Below, piece after piece: positions 24,510 to 33,443 of a stretch of 64,000 bases of DNA. Position 1 is the first letter of the stretch; every line of letters begins with the position of its first letter. The translations under genes were made by a program, and so were the position numbers. The notes beneath the pieces are model-generated. The model was not told where the DNA came from. It saw only the letters and a list, made by a program, of their open reading frames with translations, and searched no databases. Source of the stretch: Casp-actino8 sp044355095 (lineage in GTDB: Bacteria; Actinomycetota; Acidimicrobiia; Acidimicrobiales; Ilumatobacteraceae); NCBI GenBank assembly GCA_044355095.1, contig JBIKYT010000001.1, forward strand, positions 86,561 to 150,560. Reading direction: 5' to 3'.

Positions 24510-27181
24510 CAGATTTCTCCCGGAACTGACGTCGACGCCGCAACCACCCCGCGCATCAATAAATCAGCGGCCGCTTCAGCATTACGACGTGTTTGCGGAA
24601 CGGGAGCCATGGTTCCGATCTGTCGCAACAGGTCTATGAGTTGTTTCATCGTACGAACGAAATCTCCACCAGATAATTCCTCTGCTTCGACAACTTCGGC
24701 AAAACCTTCACCCGCTGCCCAAGCGTACGCAATCGCGATATACGTCGGATCAGGTGCACGATGCTGATTCAACGAAGCGGCTTCCTCAGTTGCTTGCAAC
24801 TCACGACTAACCGACTCAATACGGCGCCACTTTTTACGCACTTCAGCGGATGGAAACCATGGCGCCGGCGGGGCTTCGCTTGACCGATGTTCATAGACAA
24901 AGACCGAAGCCAAGGCGGCTAAGGACGATGGGTCAAGATCATCGAGGTATCCACGATCTAGACAATCGGCGACAAGCAGATCACTCTCATGAAAAGTACG
25001 AGCTAAAACTTCACCTTTTTCAGTCAATGACCAACCCGCGACATAATCCCAATCCTGCAGAATTCGGAGAACTCGTTCAAATTTTCGGGCCACCGAGTTT
25101 CCCTTGCCACGGACTTGTTCACGCAACTGATCAACATCACGTGAGACTCGATCAGCTTGTGCTGCCGCCTTCAATCGGTCACGTAATTCAGGATCATCTT
25201 CAACCGGATGCACTGCCTGGCGTCCTGGCTCTGGAGATCTCCATTCGCTCGCAACCTCTTTGGCTTGGTGTAAGCGCGTGACCACAATCTTCTGAAAGTC
25301 TGGCTGAGTCGGTGCAAAAGGCTCAGGAAGTTCAATCTGACCGAGCAACCGCGGCGGTTCATGAAAATCACGAGACGAAAGATTGAGGGTCGCCCTTTTC
25401 GCAGTCAACACTGTGATCTTGACCCCACCCGAGCGATTGGCTGTTGACAGCACGACTGCACGTCCCGGAGACTTCCCTTTATCTACAAAAATCACCGAAC
25501 CCGGACGCAAACGAGCCATTGAAAATTCAATTGAACTCTCGCTACGAATGCCAAGATTTCCTTCAAGTCGTGCTCGGTAGTCGTGGATATCACCAAACGG
25601 ACTTTCAGCCGCTAATCGCAATTCTGATAACTGCTCAAGACGTCGCTCTAAACGCGTCTCAATTTTCACAACATCACGATCAGCTTGATATTGAGCAAAC
25701 GACAGATTCAGTAAGTGGCGAGCCTCTTCACTTGAATACGACCGAACCAAGTTGACTGCCATGTTGTAAGTCGGTCGAAAAGAAGACGTCAAACGAAATG
25801 TTCGCGAACTCGCGAGACCTGCAACTTGATCAAACGTCACAAAAGGACTCCATAACACCACCGCATGACCCTTGTCATCGAGACCCCGGCGCCCAGCACG
25901 ACCCGTCAACTGAGTGAACTCACCAGCCGTCAGGAATTCATGATGTTCTCCGGTGAACTTGGACAACTTCTCAATCACCACTGAACGAGCCGGCATATTG
26001 ATACCTACAGCCAACGTTTCGGTCGCAAAAACGATCTTCACGAGACCTTCAACGAAACATGCTTCAACCGTCTCTTTAAACGGAGGAACCAAGCCAGCAT
26101 GGTGAGCCGCAATACCTGCTTCAAGTTGCGCCACAAATTGCGGGTACCCCAAAACGTCAAGGTCATCATCATCAATATCACCCAGCCGATTGGCCACGAT
26201 TTCTTGTATTCGTCGCCGCTCATCGGGAGATGTCAAACGGAGTCCTTGTTTCAAACACGACTGCGCCGCCTCATTACATCCGTTGCGACTGAAAATAAAA
26301 AAGATCGCTGGAAGGAGTCCCTCTTCATTCAGACGATCGACAACCTCGAGGCGACTTGGTGTGTACAGCGCTCGACGAGGACGACCTTTGACGGGGCCGC
26401 GTCCTCCTATTTTTCGAGTCTGATCTTCAAGCCGAGCCGCTTCAGGATTCGGTCGCCCTGAGACCAAGGTCGGGAAGAGGTGTTCACGTTGCGCGGTTTT
26501 ATCGCCAACCATGTACAGATTCTCAAGTTCAACCGGGCGCTTCTCTTCAACAACAAACTTGGTAGGTCCACGTACCGTGCTGATCCAATCAGCTACTTCA
26601 TTGGCATTACTGACAGTTGCCGACAGACAAACCAATTTGACTTTTCGTGGCAAGTGAATGATCACTTCTTCCCAAACAGGTCCGCGAAACGTGTCTTGAA
26701 TGAAGTGCACTTCGTCAAGTACCACTACTGCCAAATCATCCAAGGCTCGCGAACGCGCATAAATCATGTTGCGCAAGACTTCGGTAGTCATCACAACAAT
26801 CGGCGCTTCACCGTTGACGGCATTATCACCAGTCAGCAAGCCAATCTTGTCGCGCCCATATAGTTCGACGAGATCGTTGAACTTTTGATTTGACAGTGCT
26901 TTGATCGGTGCCGTGTAAAACGCCCGCTTGCCGTCGGCTAACGCGCATGAAATTCCGTATTCGGCGACGACCGTCTTTCCACTTCCAGTCGGTGCAGCCA
27001 CCAAAACGGACTCGCCCGCGTCGAGCACATCCATGGCTTCAACTTGAAATCGATCAAGCGGAAACTTGTAATGGGCAATGAGCTCCGGTCGATCAGTCCG
27101 CACAGTCACAGTCGGCTTCTTCGGCACATCTGACAAGTGACTAGGCGTCAACGGGACGATTTCGCGTACCGATATAGCCAA
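24509..27181 (-). CDS. helY: Ski2-like DEAD/DEAH-box RNA helicase HelY
   Basis: 890 residues. Superfamily 2 helicase: Walker A VLVAAPTGSGKTVVAEYG, motif Ia YTAPIKALSNQKFNDL, Walker B VVLDEVHFIQD, motif III LVCLSATVSNANEVADWI, motif V FATETLAVGINMPARSVVIEKLSKF, motif VI QLTGRAGRRGLDDKGHAVV. The C-terminal half has the Ski2/Mtr4-type arch and helical domains. Such helicases unwind structured RNA for decay. The annotated ATG at 27181 lies inside tatC (41-bp overlap). A GTG at 27127 just after the tatC stop is an alternative. The tatC-helY pairing recalls the mycobacterial tatA-tatC-helY order. Confidence 0.94.
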   Translation of the reverse strand: MAISVREIVPLTPSHLSDVPKKPTVTVRTDRPELIAHYKFPLDRFQVEAMDVLDAGESVLVAAPTGSGKTVVAEYGISCALADGKRAFYTAPIKALSNQKFNDLVELYGRDKIGLLTGDNAVNGEAPIVVMTTEVLRNMIYARSRALDDLAVVVLDEVHFIQDTFRGPVWEEVIIHLPRKVKLVCLSATVSNANEVADWISTVRGPTKFVVEEKRPVELENLYMVGDKTAQREHLFPTLVSGRPNPEAARLEDQTRKIGGRGPVKGRPRRALYTPSRLEVVDRLNEEGLLPAIFFIFSRNGCNEAAQSCLKQGLRLTSPDERRRIQEIVANRLGDIDDDDLDVLGYPQFVAQLEAGIAAHHAGLVPPFKETVEACFVEGLVKIVFATETLAVGINMPARSVVIEKLSKFTGEHHEFLTAGEFTQLTGRAGRRGLDDKGHAVVLWSPFVTFDQVAGLASSRTFRLTSSFRPTYNMAVNLVRSYSSEEARHLLNLSFAQYQADRDVVKIETRLERRLEQLSELRLAAESPFGDIHDYRARLEGNLGIRSESSIEFSMARLRPGSVIFVDKGKSPGRAVVLSTANRSGGVKITVLTAKRATLNLSSRDFHEPPRLLGQIELPEPFAPTQPDFQKIVVTRLHQAKEVASEWRSPEPGRQAVHPVEDDPELRDRLKAAAQADRVSRDVDQLREQVRGKGNSVARKFERVLRILQDWDYVAGWSLTEKGEVLARTFHESDLLVADCLDRGYLDDLDPSSLAALASVFVYEHRSSEAPPAPWFPSAEVRKKWRRIESVSRELQATEEAASLNQHRAPDPTYIAIAYAWAAGEGFAEVVEAEELSGGDFVRTMKQLIDLLRQIGTMAPVPQTRRNAEAAADLLMRGVVAASTSVPGEI

Positions 27182-28007
27182 TCAAAATAGAAATGAAATA
27201 GAACACAATCAGCGGAACTGCCAAGAGCATCAAGGTGATCGGGTCGCCCGATGGTGTGATCACTGCCGCGATCACCACGATCACCAATATCGCGACTCGC
27301 CACCCTTCGATCAACTGCCGCGGCTTCAAAACACCGACGAGCTGTAGGAAAACAAGCAGAACTGGAAACTCAAATCCGATTCCAAAAGCGGCAATCATGA
27401 GACCAACGAAACTCACATATTTTGAAATCTGAAAAGCCTGCTGAACATCTTCGCCCGACCACGAGATCAACCACTCCAGGCCCTTATCCAAGGTGAAGTA
27501 CGCGAAGAATCCGCCGATAACAAAAAGCAAAACCGACGACAGAACAAACGGAATGGCGTAACGCTTTTCTTTTGCATGAAGCGCTGGCACCACAAAGCGC
27601 CAAATCTGCCACAACACCACGGGCAGCGCCAAAATCAATCCGCCATACAAAGAAATCTTGAGACGCGCATTGAAACCTTCAAGTGGCCCCAGTGAGTAAA
27701 AATCGCAGTTTGACACCAAGTCGGGTCGGCGCCTACACACGTTGTCGTACGGTTGACGCAGGAATCGCAGAACAGGTTCATAAAACGCCAAAACACCCAT
27801 CATGCCAATCACCACGGCAAGAATGGACCGGATAATTCGCGAACGCAATTCAGCCAAATGCTGAGTGAGCGTCATGGCATCTTCAGATGCGGACTCTTGC
27901 TTCTCTTTCTTACTTCCCGAACGATTTTTCCCTATTCCGAGTTTCCCTATTCCGAGTTTCCCTATTCCGAGTTTCCCTATTCCGAGTTTCCCAATTCCGA
28001 GTTTCAT
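27141..28007 (-). CDS. tatC: Sec-independent protein translocase TatC with N-terminal KLGIG repeats
   Basis: 288 residues, six-helix membrane subunit of the twin-arginine translocase that binds the signal peptide. TatC signatures: MTLTQHLAELRSRIIRSILAVVIGM, the periplasmic loop with LEGFNARLKISLYGGLILALPVVLWQIWRFVVPAL, SFVGLMIAAFGIGFEFPVLLVFL, and AVITPSGDPITLMLLAVPLIVFYFISI. The first 26 residues are M followed by five exact KLGIG units, encoded by a 15-bp tandem repeat, then a KKEKQESASED linker. The start overlaps the tatB stop (ATGA). Confidence 0.95.
   Translation of the reverse strand: MKLGIGKLGIGKLGIGKLGIGKLGIGKNRSGSKKEKQESASEDAMTLTQHLAELRSRIIRSILAVVIGMMGVLAFYEPVLRFLRQPYDNVCRRRPDLVSNCDFYSLGPLEGFNARLKISLYGGLILALPVVLWQIWRFVVPALHAKEKRYAIPFVLSSVLLFVIGGFFAYFTLDKGLEWLISWSGEDVQQAFQISKYVSFVGLMIAAFGIGFEFPVLLVFLQLVGVLKPRQLIEGWRVAILVIVVIAAVITPSGDPITLMLLAVPLIVFYFISILIGYIGTRNRPVDA
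27931..28005. repeat. 15-bp tandem repeat inside tatC
   Basis: Five head-to-tail units of CCTATTCCGAGTTTC on the plus strand, the last with one substitution (CCAATTCC). They encode KLGIG five times at the very N-terminus of TatC. Because the unit is a multiple of three, copy number can change without breaking the frame. Confidence 0.95.
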
Positions 28008-28300
28008 GGCTTGTCACCCTCGGTCGTTGGCGGTGGGGTTACTTCAGGTTGCTGAACTTCGGGCTCTTCTTTCAAAGGTTTTAAAACTGCGTCGCGCGTC
28101 AATTGCGCAGTTTCCCGAAGTTCTTTCATGGGCTCATCAAACGCATTCTTGAACTCGCTTTGAAAACCATTGCTGATCTTGCGAACCTCGTTGTACACCC
28201 GACTGAATTTACGAATCGCTTCGGGGAGTTTTTCGGGGCCAAGAACGATTAACGCCAGCAACAAGATGACGACGATCTCGCTTCCCGACAAGTTGAACAC
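28004..28300 (-). CDS. tatB: Sec-independent translocase subunit TatB/TatA
   Basis: 98 residues. One N-terminal transmembrane helix (SGSEIVVILLLALIVLGPEKLP) with the LGPEKLP hinge of TatA/B, then an amphipathic helix (EAIRKFSRVYNEVRKISNGFQSEFKNAF) and a proline/glutamate tail. The leading FNLSGSEI, with Glu in the helix, and the longer amphipathic region favour TatB over TatA. No separate TatA gene is in the window. It is translationally coupled to tatC through a 4-bp overlap and divergent from a glycerophosphodiesterase gene. Confidence 0.92.
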   Translation of the reverse strand: MFNLSGSEIVVILLLALIVLGPEKLPEAIRKFSRVYNEVRKISNGFQSEFKNAFDEPMKELRETAQLTRDAVLKPLKEEPEVQQPEVTPPPTTEGDKP

Positions 28301-28387
28301 GTCGTAAGTCTAATTACTTGGAAACTCGATACTGAGCCCCGCTGGGCAGTACTTGCTGTATTTCCCCGACCGTGACATCATCATCTG

Positions 28388-29101
28388 GTGCAACAGCGCC
28401 TCCCCTCCTTAATTGATCCTCCCATCGCATTCGCACACCGTGGAGCCAGGGCTTACGCTCCCGAAAACACGATTGAAGCCTTTCAATTGGCACTACGCCT
28501 CGGGGCGACCGGACTAGAAAGTGACGTTTGGGTCACGTCTGATGGAATCGCGGTACTTGATCACGACGGAATCGTGCGCCGTCGTGGACGCAAAATTGCC
28601 ATTTCCGAGGTGACCCACGCCGACCTCCCAAGCCACATTCCGACCGTCGCCGAAATGCTCACCGAAGTTCCCGGTGACTTTGACTTTTCACTTGATGTCA
28701 AAGATCCAGCGGCGCTGTCGGCGACTCTTGATTCCGTACGACTTGTCAAGCCCGAGCTAGAACCGAGACTCTGGCTGTGCCACCACAACTGGCAAGTTGT
28801 TGCCACTTGGCGAAGTATGACTGAAGCAAAACTAGTGGATTCGACCCGACTCAGTCGGTTGAAAGATGGTCCTGAGCGTCGAGCTGCGCAATTACACGAA
28901 GCCGGCATTGATTGCATCAACATGCATCACACCGATTGGAATGGTGGATTAGTGACCCTTTTCCATCGATTCAATCGCTTCGCCCTCGGTTGGGATATGC
29001 AACAGGATCATGTTCTCGATGATGGCATTCGCATGGGACTTGACGGAGTTTTCAGTGACTACACCGACCGCATGATTGATGCATTTGCCCGAAATGTTTA
29101 G
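28388..29101 (+). CDS. Glycerophosphodiester phosphodiesterase family protein
   Basis: 237 residues from GTG 28388. TIM-barrel GDPD: FAHRGARAYAPENTIEAFQLAL (HRG...PENT with catalytic His and Glu), GLESDVWVTSDGIAVLDHDGIVRR (ExDV...HD), DFDFSLDVKDP, and C-terminal GLDGVFSDYTDRM. It hydrolyses glycerophosphodiesters to glycerol-3-phosphate and an alcohol, or acts on related lipids. No signal peptide. Convergent with lepB (30 bp) and divergent from tatB. A second GDPD gene occurs at 55.3 kb with a different gene context. Confidence 0.92.
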   Translation: MQQRLPSLIDPPIAFAHRGARAYAPENTIEAFQLALRLGATGLESDVWVTSDGIAVLDHDGIVRRRGRKIAISEVTHADLPSHIPTVAEMLTEVPGDFDFSLDVKDPAALSATLDSVRLVKPELEPRLWLCHHNWQVVATWRSMTEAKLVDSTRLSRLKDGPERRAAQLHEAGIDCINMHHTDWNGGLVTLFHRFNRFALGWDMQQDHVLDDGIRMGLDGVFSDYTDRMIDAFARNV

Positions 29102-29130
29102 TGACCGGGCCTCGCTATAGCTGGGCGGCG

Positions 29131-29781
29131 TTATAGCCAGGCCCAGGCACTAGCAGGCCAAATCACGACGAACGCCCGACCGCGAACTTTGTCAATATCA
29201 ATTGGCCCGAAGTCACGACTATCGAAACTTTGTACTCGGTTGTCACCCATGACAAAAACCATGTCTTCTGGTATCACGACTGGGGCCATATCTGTGTGTG
29301 ACCCACAGCGGGCACTGGGCTCAATTTGTGAAGTCTGTTCAAGGTTGAGATAAGGCTCCTCCACCCGAACACCATCGATGTAAACAACGCATGATCGAAT
29401 TTCAAGCGCCTCGCCAGGCAAACCCAAAACTCTTTTAATCAGATCATCATGTTGCACTTCGTTGGTCACACGGTCAAAAACGATGACGTCTCCGCGATGA
29501 ACGTCATGCAACTTGTACGACATCTTGTTGACCAGCACGCGATCTTGTGGCATCAAAGTCGTTTGCATACTCGGACCATCGATGTAGTACTGCTGAAATA
29601 AAAAGACTCGGATAAACAACGCCGCGCCGATGGCTATAACGACAACGAACACCCATTCCCAAACAGCCCGCATTTGCGAACGCCGCTTGGCATTGAGATC
29701 CGAACGAACAGCTTCTCCGGTTGCAGCATCGTCAAGATCGATGACCGCCCCATCTTCAGCTATTTCAATTCCTTCACTCAT
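29131..29781 (-). CDS. lepB: Signal peptidase I
   Basis: 216 residues. Type I signal peptidase of the Ser-Lys dyad class, membrane anchored by WVFVVVIAIGAALFIRVFLF (about 43-62). The catalytic Ser lies in YIDGPSMQTTLMPQD and the Lys in VLVNKMSYKLHDVHRGDVIVFD. Box D/E: MVFVMGDNRVQSFDSRDFGPI. It cleaves Sec- and Tat-exported signal peptides; the Tat genes lie just over 0.8 kb downstream on the same strand, with a GDPD gene between. The cytoplasmic N-terminal 40 residues are acidic. PafA lies upstream, 44 bp away. Confidence 0.94.
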   Translation of the reverse strand: MSEGIEIAEDGAVIDLDDAATGEAVRSDLNAKRRSQMRAVWEWVFVVVIAIGAALFIRVFLFQQYYIDGPSMQTTLMPQDRVLVNKMSYKLHDVHRGDVIVFDRVTNEVQHDDLIKRVLGLPGEALEIRSCVVYIDGVRVEEPYLNLEQTSQIEPSARCGSHTDMAPVVIPEDMVFVMGDNRVQSFDSRDFGPIDIDKVRGRAFVVIWPASAWAWL

Positions 29782-29825
29782 CAGCCCTCAACCGTACAGC
29801 GTCTAAACACCCAGCACACGCTGCA

Positions 29826-31184
29826 TCAGAGCGACGCGATGAGTTTTTCGACTCTTTCATCACGGCTCTTGAGCGGGTCTTTACACAAAACAGTTCGTTG
29901 GGCTTGATCATTCAATTTCAGGTGCACCCAGTCAACGGTGTAATCCCGTTTCTTTTCTTTGGCGGCCCGAATGAACTCGCCTCGCAACCGGGCCCGTGTT
30001 GTTTGGGGCGGAACATCCATGGCTTCAACAATGTCGGCGTCCGAACACATCCGCTCAACCAGGTCTCGATCTTGCATCTTGTAGAAAAGACCCCGAGTGC
30101 GAACCACATCGTGATACTGCAGGTCAATCAACTGTGCTTTGGGGTCCCCGAGTTCAAGCCCATTTTTCGAACAATACGAGTCAATCAACTTGTGCTTGAT
30201 GACCCAGTCAACTTCGCGATCCAAACTAAAGGGATCCACTTCAATTGCTTCGACACAGTATTTCCACATTTCTAAGGCCTTTTGTTCATTGGCCTGAAAA
30301 CCACGGGTCTCTGCATATTTCAGGGCGGCATTGAGATACTCGCGTTGGATATCTAATGCGCTCACTTCTCTACCACTGGCTAAATGAACGGTTTTACGGC
30401 AGGTCGTGTCATGACTGAAGTCGCGGATCGCACGAATCGGATTTTCAAGAGTCATATCTCGCAATTCGCATTTAGGATCTTCCATCATCCGCAAGAGGCA
30501 AGCCGTTGAGCCCACTTTCAAAAAGTTGGAGTATTCGCTCATATTGGAATCCCCAACGATGACGTGCAGTCGTCGATAACGCTCAGCATCGGCATGAGGT
30601 TCATCCCGAGTATTGATAATTGGACGACTACGGGTCGTCGCCGAAGACATCGTCTCCCAGATGTGGTCGGCCCGTTGGGTGATGGAATACACCGGACCTC
30701 GTGCAGTCTGGACTATTTTTCCGGCACCAGTGAAGATCATTCGTGATACCAAAAATGGGATCAGGATTGAATTATGCAAGCTCGCGTCGTCGTCCCGTGA
30801 TGTCAGGTAATTCTCATGACATCCATAGCTATTCCCAGCAGAGTCAGTGTTGTTCTTGAAAAGATAAATCGTTCCCCGAATTCCTTCTTCACGAAGACGT
30901 TCTTCGGCCGAGCTCACCAAATTTTCCAAAATACGCTCGCCGGCTTTGTCCTGAACTACAACGTCGTAAATCGAATCACATTCCGCCGTTGCATATTCGG
31001 GATGCGAACCCACATCGAGATATAGCCGAGAGCCGTTTTCGAGAAAGACATTTGAACTGCGTCCCCACGAGACAACTTTTCGAAACAAATAGCGACTGAC
31101 CTCATCGGGGCTTAAGCGGCGCTGCCCACGCAACGTACAGGTCGCTCCGTATTCATTCTCTAGGCCATAGATACGTCGCTCCAC
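29826..31184 (-). CDS. pafA: Pup--protein ligase
   Basis: 452 residues. Glutamine synthetase-like ligase that couples the C-terminal glutamate of Pup to substrate lysines with ATP. Family signatures: MERRIYGLENEYGATCTLRGQRRLSPDEVSRYLF, SRLYLDVGSHPEYATAECDS, LFKNNTDSAGNSYGCHENYL, INTRDEPHADAERYRRLHVIVGDSNMSE and LKLNDQAQRT. It is homologous to Dop in this window (shared GNSYGCHEN and RRLHVIVGD), but lacks the longer Dop N-terminal loop. It lies 68 bp downstream of a receiver-like hypothetical gene. In mycobacteria pafB and pafC follow; here they do not. Confidence 0.97.
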   Translation of the reverse strand: MERRIYGLENEYGATCTLRGQRRLSPDEVSRYLFRKVVSWGRSSNVFLENGSRLYLDVGSHPEYATAECDSIYDVVVQDKAGERILENLVSSAEERLREEGIRGTIYLFKNNTDSAGNSYGCHENYLTSRDDDASLHNSILIPFLVSRMIFTGAGKIVQTARGPVYSITQRADHIWETMSSATTRSRPIINTRDEPHADAERYRRLHVIVGDSNMSEYSNFLKVGSTACLLRMMEDPKCELRDMTLENPIRAIRDFSHDTTCRKTVHLASGREVSALDIQREYLNAALKYAETRGFQANEQKALEMWKYCVEAIEVDPFSLDREVDWVIKHKLIDSYCSKNGLELGDPKAQLIDLQYHDVVRTRGLFYKMQDRDLVERMCSDADIVEAMDVPPQTTRARLRGEFIRAAKEKKRDYTVDWVHLKLNDQAQRTVLCKDPLKSRDERVEKLIASL

Positions 31185-31251
31185 TTACCGCAAAGTACTC
31201 GCTATTTCGATGCCAACAGAACTCGTCATCTCACAAAGCTCTGTTCAATCA

Positions 31252-31857
31252 TCAAACCCTGCTGCCACGGCCTTGAACCGATACATCTGCAGTTGACGAA
31301 TATGGGTCTTTTTCCCGCAAACAACGAACCGCCCATGTAATGATGCTTTCCTCTTCTGCTTGAGTAGCTCCTGGTGGCAAAGTAATATTCAGCAAGAGTC
31401 GTGAATCCTTATGACGGACCGCGACTGTAGGTATTTTGCCTAATCGAATCACCGCTGGCAGTGTTGCAAGTCGTGCTTCGATTGCGCTGACCAGTCCTGG
31501 ACGGGCGCCCGTATCAAAATCTTCAACCGCTTCAATGACTGCAGTACCCGCCGGCGTTGACCACGTAGCAAAAGGACTCTTGGCTTCGGCACATGCCTCA
31601 ATAACTGGGATGTGCCTGCGAATTGCACAAACCGCACCCATCTCTCGCAGACCAGGTTCAGTTTCCGCGTCACGCACGATCAGAGCAACGTCACAACCAA
31701 GGGATTCCACCGGACACTTTGAAGAGTCGCTAGCGCCAATACACAAAGTATGACCCTCGGGTGGGAAACATCTCACGACTTCATGACCGCGTTCGCCAAG
31801 TTGCCCGGCCAGCACTACGCCTTCTGATTGATCTCCGTCTACAAGCAAAATTCTCAT
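31252..31857 (-). CDS. Hypothetical protein with a degenerate receiver-like N-terminus
   Basis: 201 residues. The start MRILLVDGDQSEGVVLAGQLGERGHEVVRCFP looks like the first strand and helix of a response-regulator receiver, with the acidic pair D7 and D9. The later strand CDVALIVRDAETEPG lacks the expected phosphoacceptor context. The C-terminal half (IRLGKIPTVAVRHKDSRLLLNITLPPGATQAEEESIITWAVRCL) is a different alpha/beta segment. Function unknown. It sits between prcA and pafA in the proteasome cluster, 100 bp after prcA and 68 bp before pafA, so the position suggests a link to pupylation or simply shared transcription. Confidence 0.7.
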   Translation of the reverse strand: MRILLVDGDQSEGVVLAGQLGERGHEVVRCFPPEGHTLCIGASDSSKCPVESLGCDVALIVRDAETEPGLREMGAVCAIRRHIPVIEACAEAKSPFATWSTPAGTAVIEAVEDFDTGARPGLVSAIEARLATLPAVIRLGKIPTVAVRHKDSRLLLNITLPPGATQAEEESIITWAVRCLREKDPYSSTADVSVQGRGSRV

Positions 31858-31956
31858 AGATACACGATTGCACTACCGACATTTAAGAATTAGCGCCACT
31901 CGTTGATTTATCGCAGGACCAAAGTCACCATCGCGCTATGGGCATTCTTCATGCCC

Positions 31957-32634
31957 TCACGACAAAAGTTTCTCCACTTCGTCGTCATCAAAACGTAGGA
32001 AGCAGCGTCGCTGTGCATTTCGTGACAGCGCTGCTATTTCTAAGTCGCCGGCATGCAAAGTTCTTTCAGGCCCAGACAACGCAGCCACACACTTTTTGAC
32101 GGCAGTCGATAAGTCATCACCGGACTTCCAAGTGCTACGCAATCGCTCGCCGATTGATTCGGCATCGCCTCCGAGAACACTCAACCCACGCTCATCCATC
32201 AACGTGCCGTCATACATGATGTGGAACAGTTGGTCGGTTTCTTGATCAACTCCTACTTCAGCCAACAAAATCTCGACTTCATAGGGTTTGACATCATGAG
32301 TGAACGTTTGACCCAAAATCTGGGCGTACTCATTAGCCAAACTGCGCGCCTCAACATCATCCCGCGAATATTGATAACCGCGTACGTCAGCATTACGAAC
32401 ACCAAAACGTCGTAGTTGGTCAAACTCGTTATATTTGCCGACTCCAGCGAAGCCAATGCGATCGTAAATTTCACTGACCTTACGTAACGTGTTGGACGTA
32501 TTCTCGGCTACAACAACAATGCCATCGTTGTATTGAACCGCGACCAATGCTCGACCTCGCGCAATTCCCTTGCGCGCATAATCGGCTCGATCCTTCATCA
32601 ACTGTTCGGGAGCTACATAAAAAGGCTGGTTCAT
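31957..32634 (-). CDS. prcA: Proteasome subunit alpha
   Basis: 225 residues. Non-catalytic alpha ring subunit of the 20S core that gates entry and docks the ATPase. The N-terminus MNQPFYVAPEQLMKDRADYARKGIARGRALVAVQYNDGIVVVAENTS has the alpha helix H0 (APEQLMKDRADYARKGIARGR) specific to alpha subunits. GFAGVGKYNEFDQLRRFGV and ILLAEVG follow. The start overlaps the prcB stop by 4 bp. The C-terminal FLRFDDDEVEKLLS is short compared with mycobacterial forms. Confidence 0.97.
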   Translation of the reverse strand: MNQPFYVAPEQLMKDRADYARKGIARGRALVAVQYNDGIVVVAENTSNTLRKVSEIYDRIGFAGVGKYNEFDQLRRFGVRNADVRGYQYSRDDVEARSLANEYAQILGQTFTHDVKPYEVEILLAEVGVDQETDQLFHIMYDGTLMDERGLSVLGGDAESIGERLRSTWKSGDDLSTAVKKCVAALSGPERTLHAGDLEIAALSRNAQRRCFLRFDDDEVEKLLS

Positions 32635-33440
32635 GATGCCGTTCCTTCACGTTGTGAACGTTGCTGTTGAACTAGAACGTCAAATCGAGTTGCCAAGTCT
32701 GCATCTTCGCAACGCTCCCAACCATTGGCTGTAATCGTTGCGATGACCGGATAGATACTTCGCAGAACATCGGGACCTCCAGTTGCCGAGTCAACATCTG
32801 CGGCCTCCCACAAAGCCTGACAAGCCAAGTTGATAGCTTCGTCGACATTCATTCCGGGTCGAAATCCAACTTTGAGAACTGTTGAGGCGGGACCTCCACC
32901 AGATCCAGTTGCAACAAACTCACGTTCTTCATAACGACCGCCCGTAATATCAAAATCCCACAAACGACCGGTGCCCCGCAGAAGGTCATAGCCAGCAAAA
33001 ATCGGGACCACTGCCAAACCCTGCATCGCTCCCGAAAGATTCGCTCGTACGAGTTGTGATAACTGGTTGGCCTTACCTTCAAGGCTGATCGGACGACCAT
33101 CGAGTTTTTCAAAATGTTCAAGCTGTAATTGAAAGATCTTGATCATGTCCATGGCGATACCGGCGGTTCCCGAAATTGCCACCCCGCTATGACGATCAGC
33201 CGGAACGACCTTTTCCATTTCACGATTCGAAATTCGCGAGCCCATTGTGGCGCGCCGATCGCCGGCCATCACGACACCCTCGTTGTAACGGACTGCCAAC
33301 ACCGTGGTTCCATGGGGAGCCTGAATCGGATGATGATCACCTGATGGTCCGTAAGCAAACGGGTCGAGACCAACCTTGCGGAGCAACGAGGTGAAGTTGC
33401 TACCCGGGTCATTATCGAGATTAAAGAATGGAACTACCAC
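32631..33440 (-). CDS. prcB: Proteasome subunit beta
   Basis: 269 residues. Catalytic beta subunit made as a proenzyme. A 44-residue propeptide ends at HG, and Thr45 in APHGTTVLAVRYNEGVVMAGDRRATMG becomes the N-terminal nucleophile; Lys and Asp partners lie in the GDRRAT and downstream strands. Further signatures: AISGTAGIAMDMIKIFQLQLEHFEKLDG and FVATGSGGGPASTVLK. It is preceded by pup by 3 bp and overlaps prcA, giving a tightly coupled pup-prcB-prcA block. Confidence 0.97.
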   Translation of the reverse strand: MVVPFFNLDNDPGSNFTSLLRKVGLDPFAYGPSGDHHPIQAPHGTTVLAVRYNEGVVMAGDRRATMGSRISNREMEKVVPADRHSGVAISGTAGIAMDMIKIFQLQLEHFEKLDGRPISLEGKANQLSQLVRANLSGAMQGLAVVPIFAGYDLLRGTGRLWDFDITGGRYEEREFVATGSGGGPASTVLKVGFRPGMNVDEAINLACQALWEAADVDSATGGPDVLRSIYPVIATITANGWERCEDADLATRFDVLVQQQRSQREGTAS

Positions 33441-33443
33441 GAT

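Noticed and set aside
27931..28084. Plus-strand frames reading SLFRV or FPIPS repeats
   Set aside because: They are the antisense of the TatC 15-bp repeat and have no supporting start site or homology.
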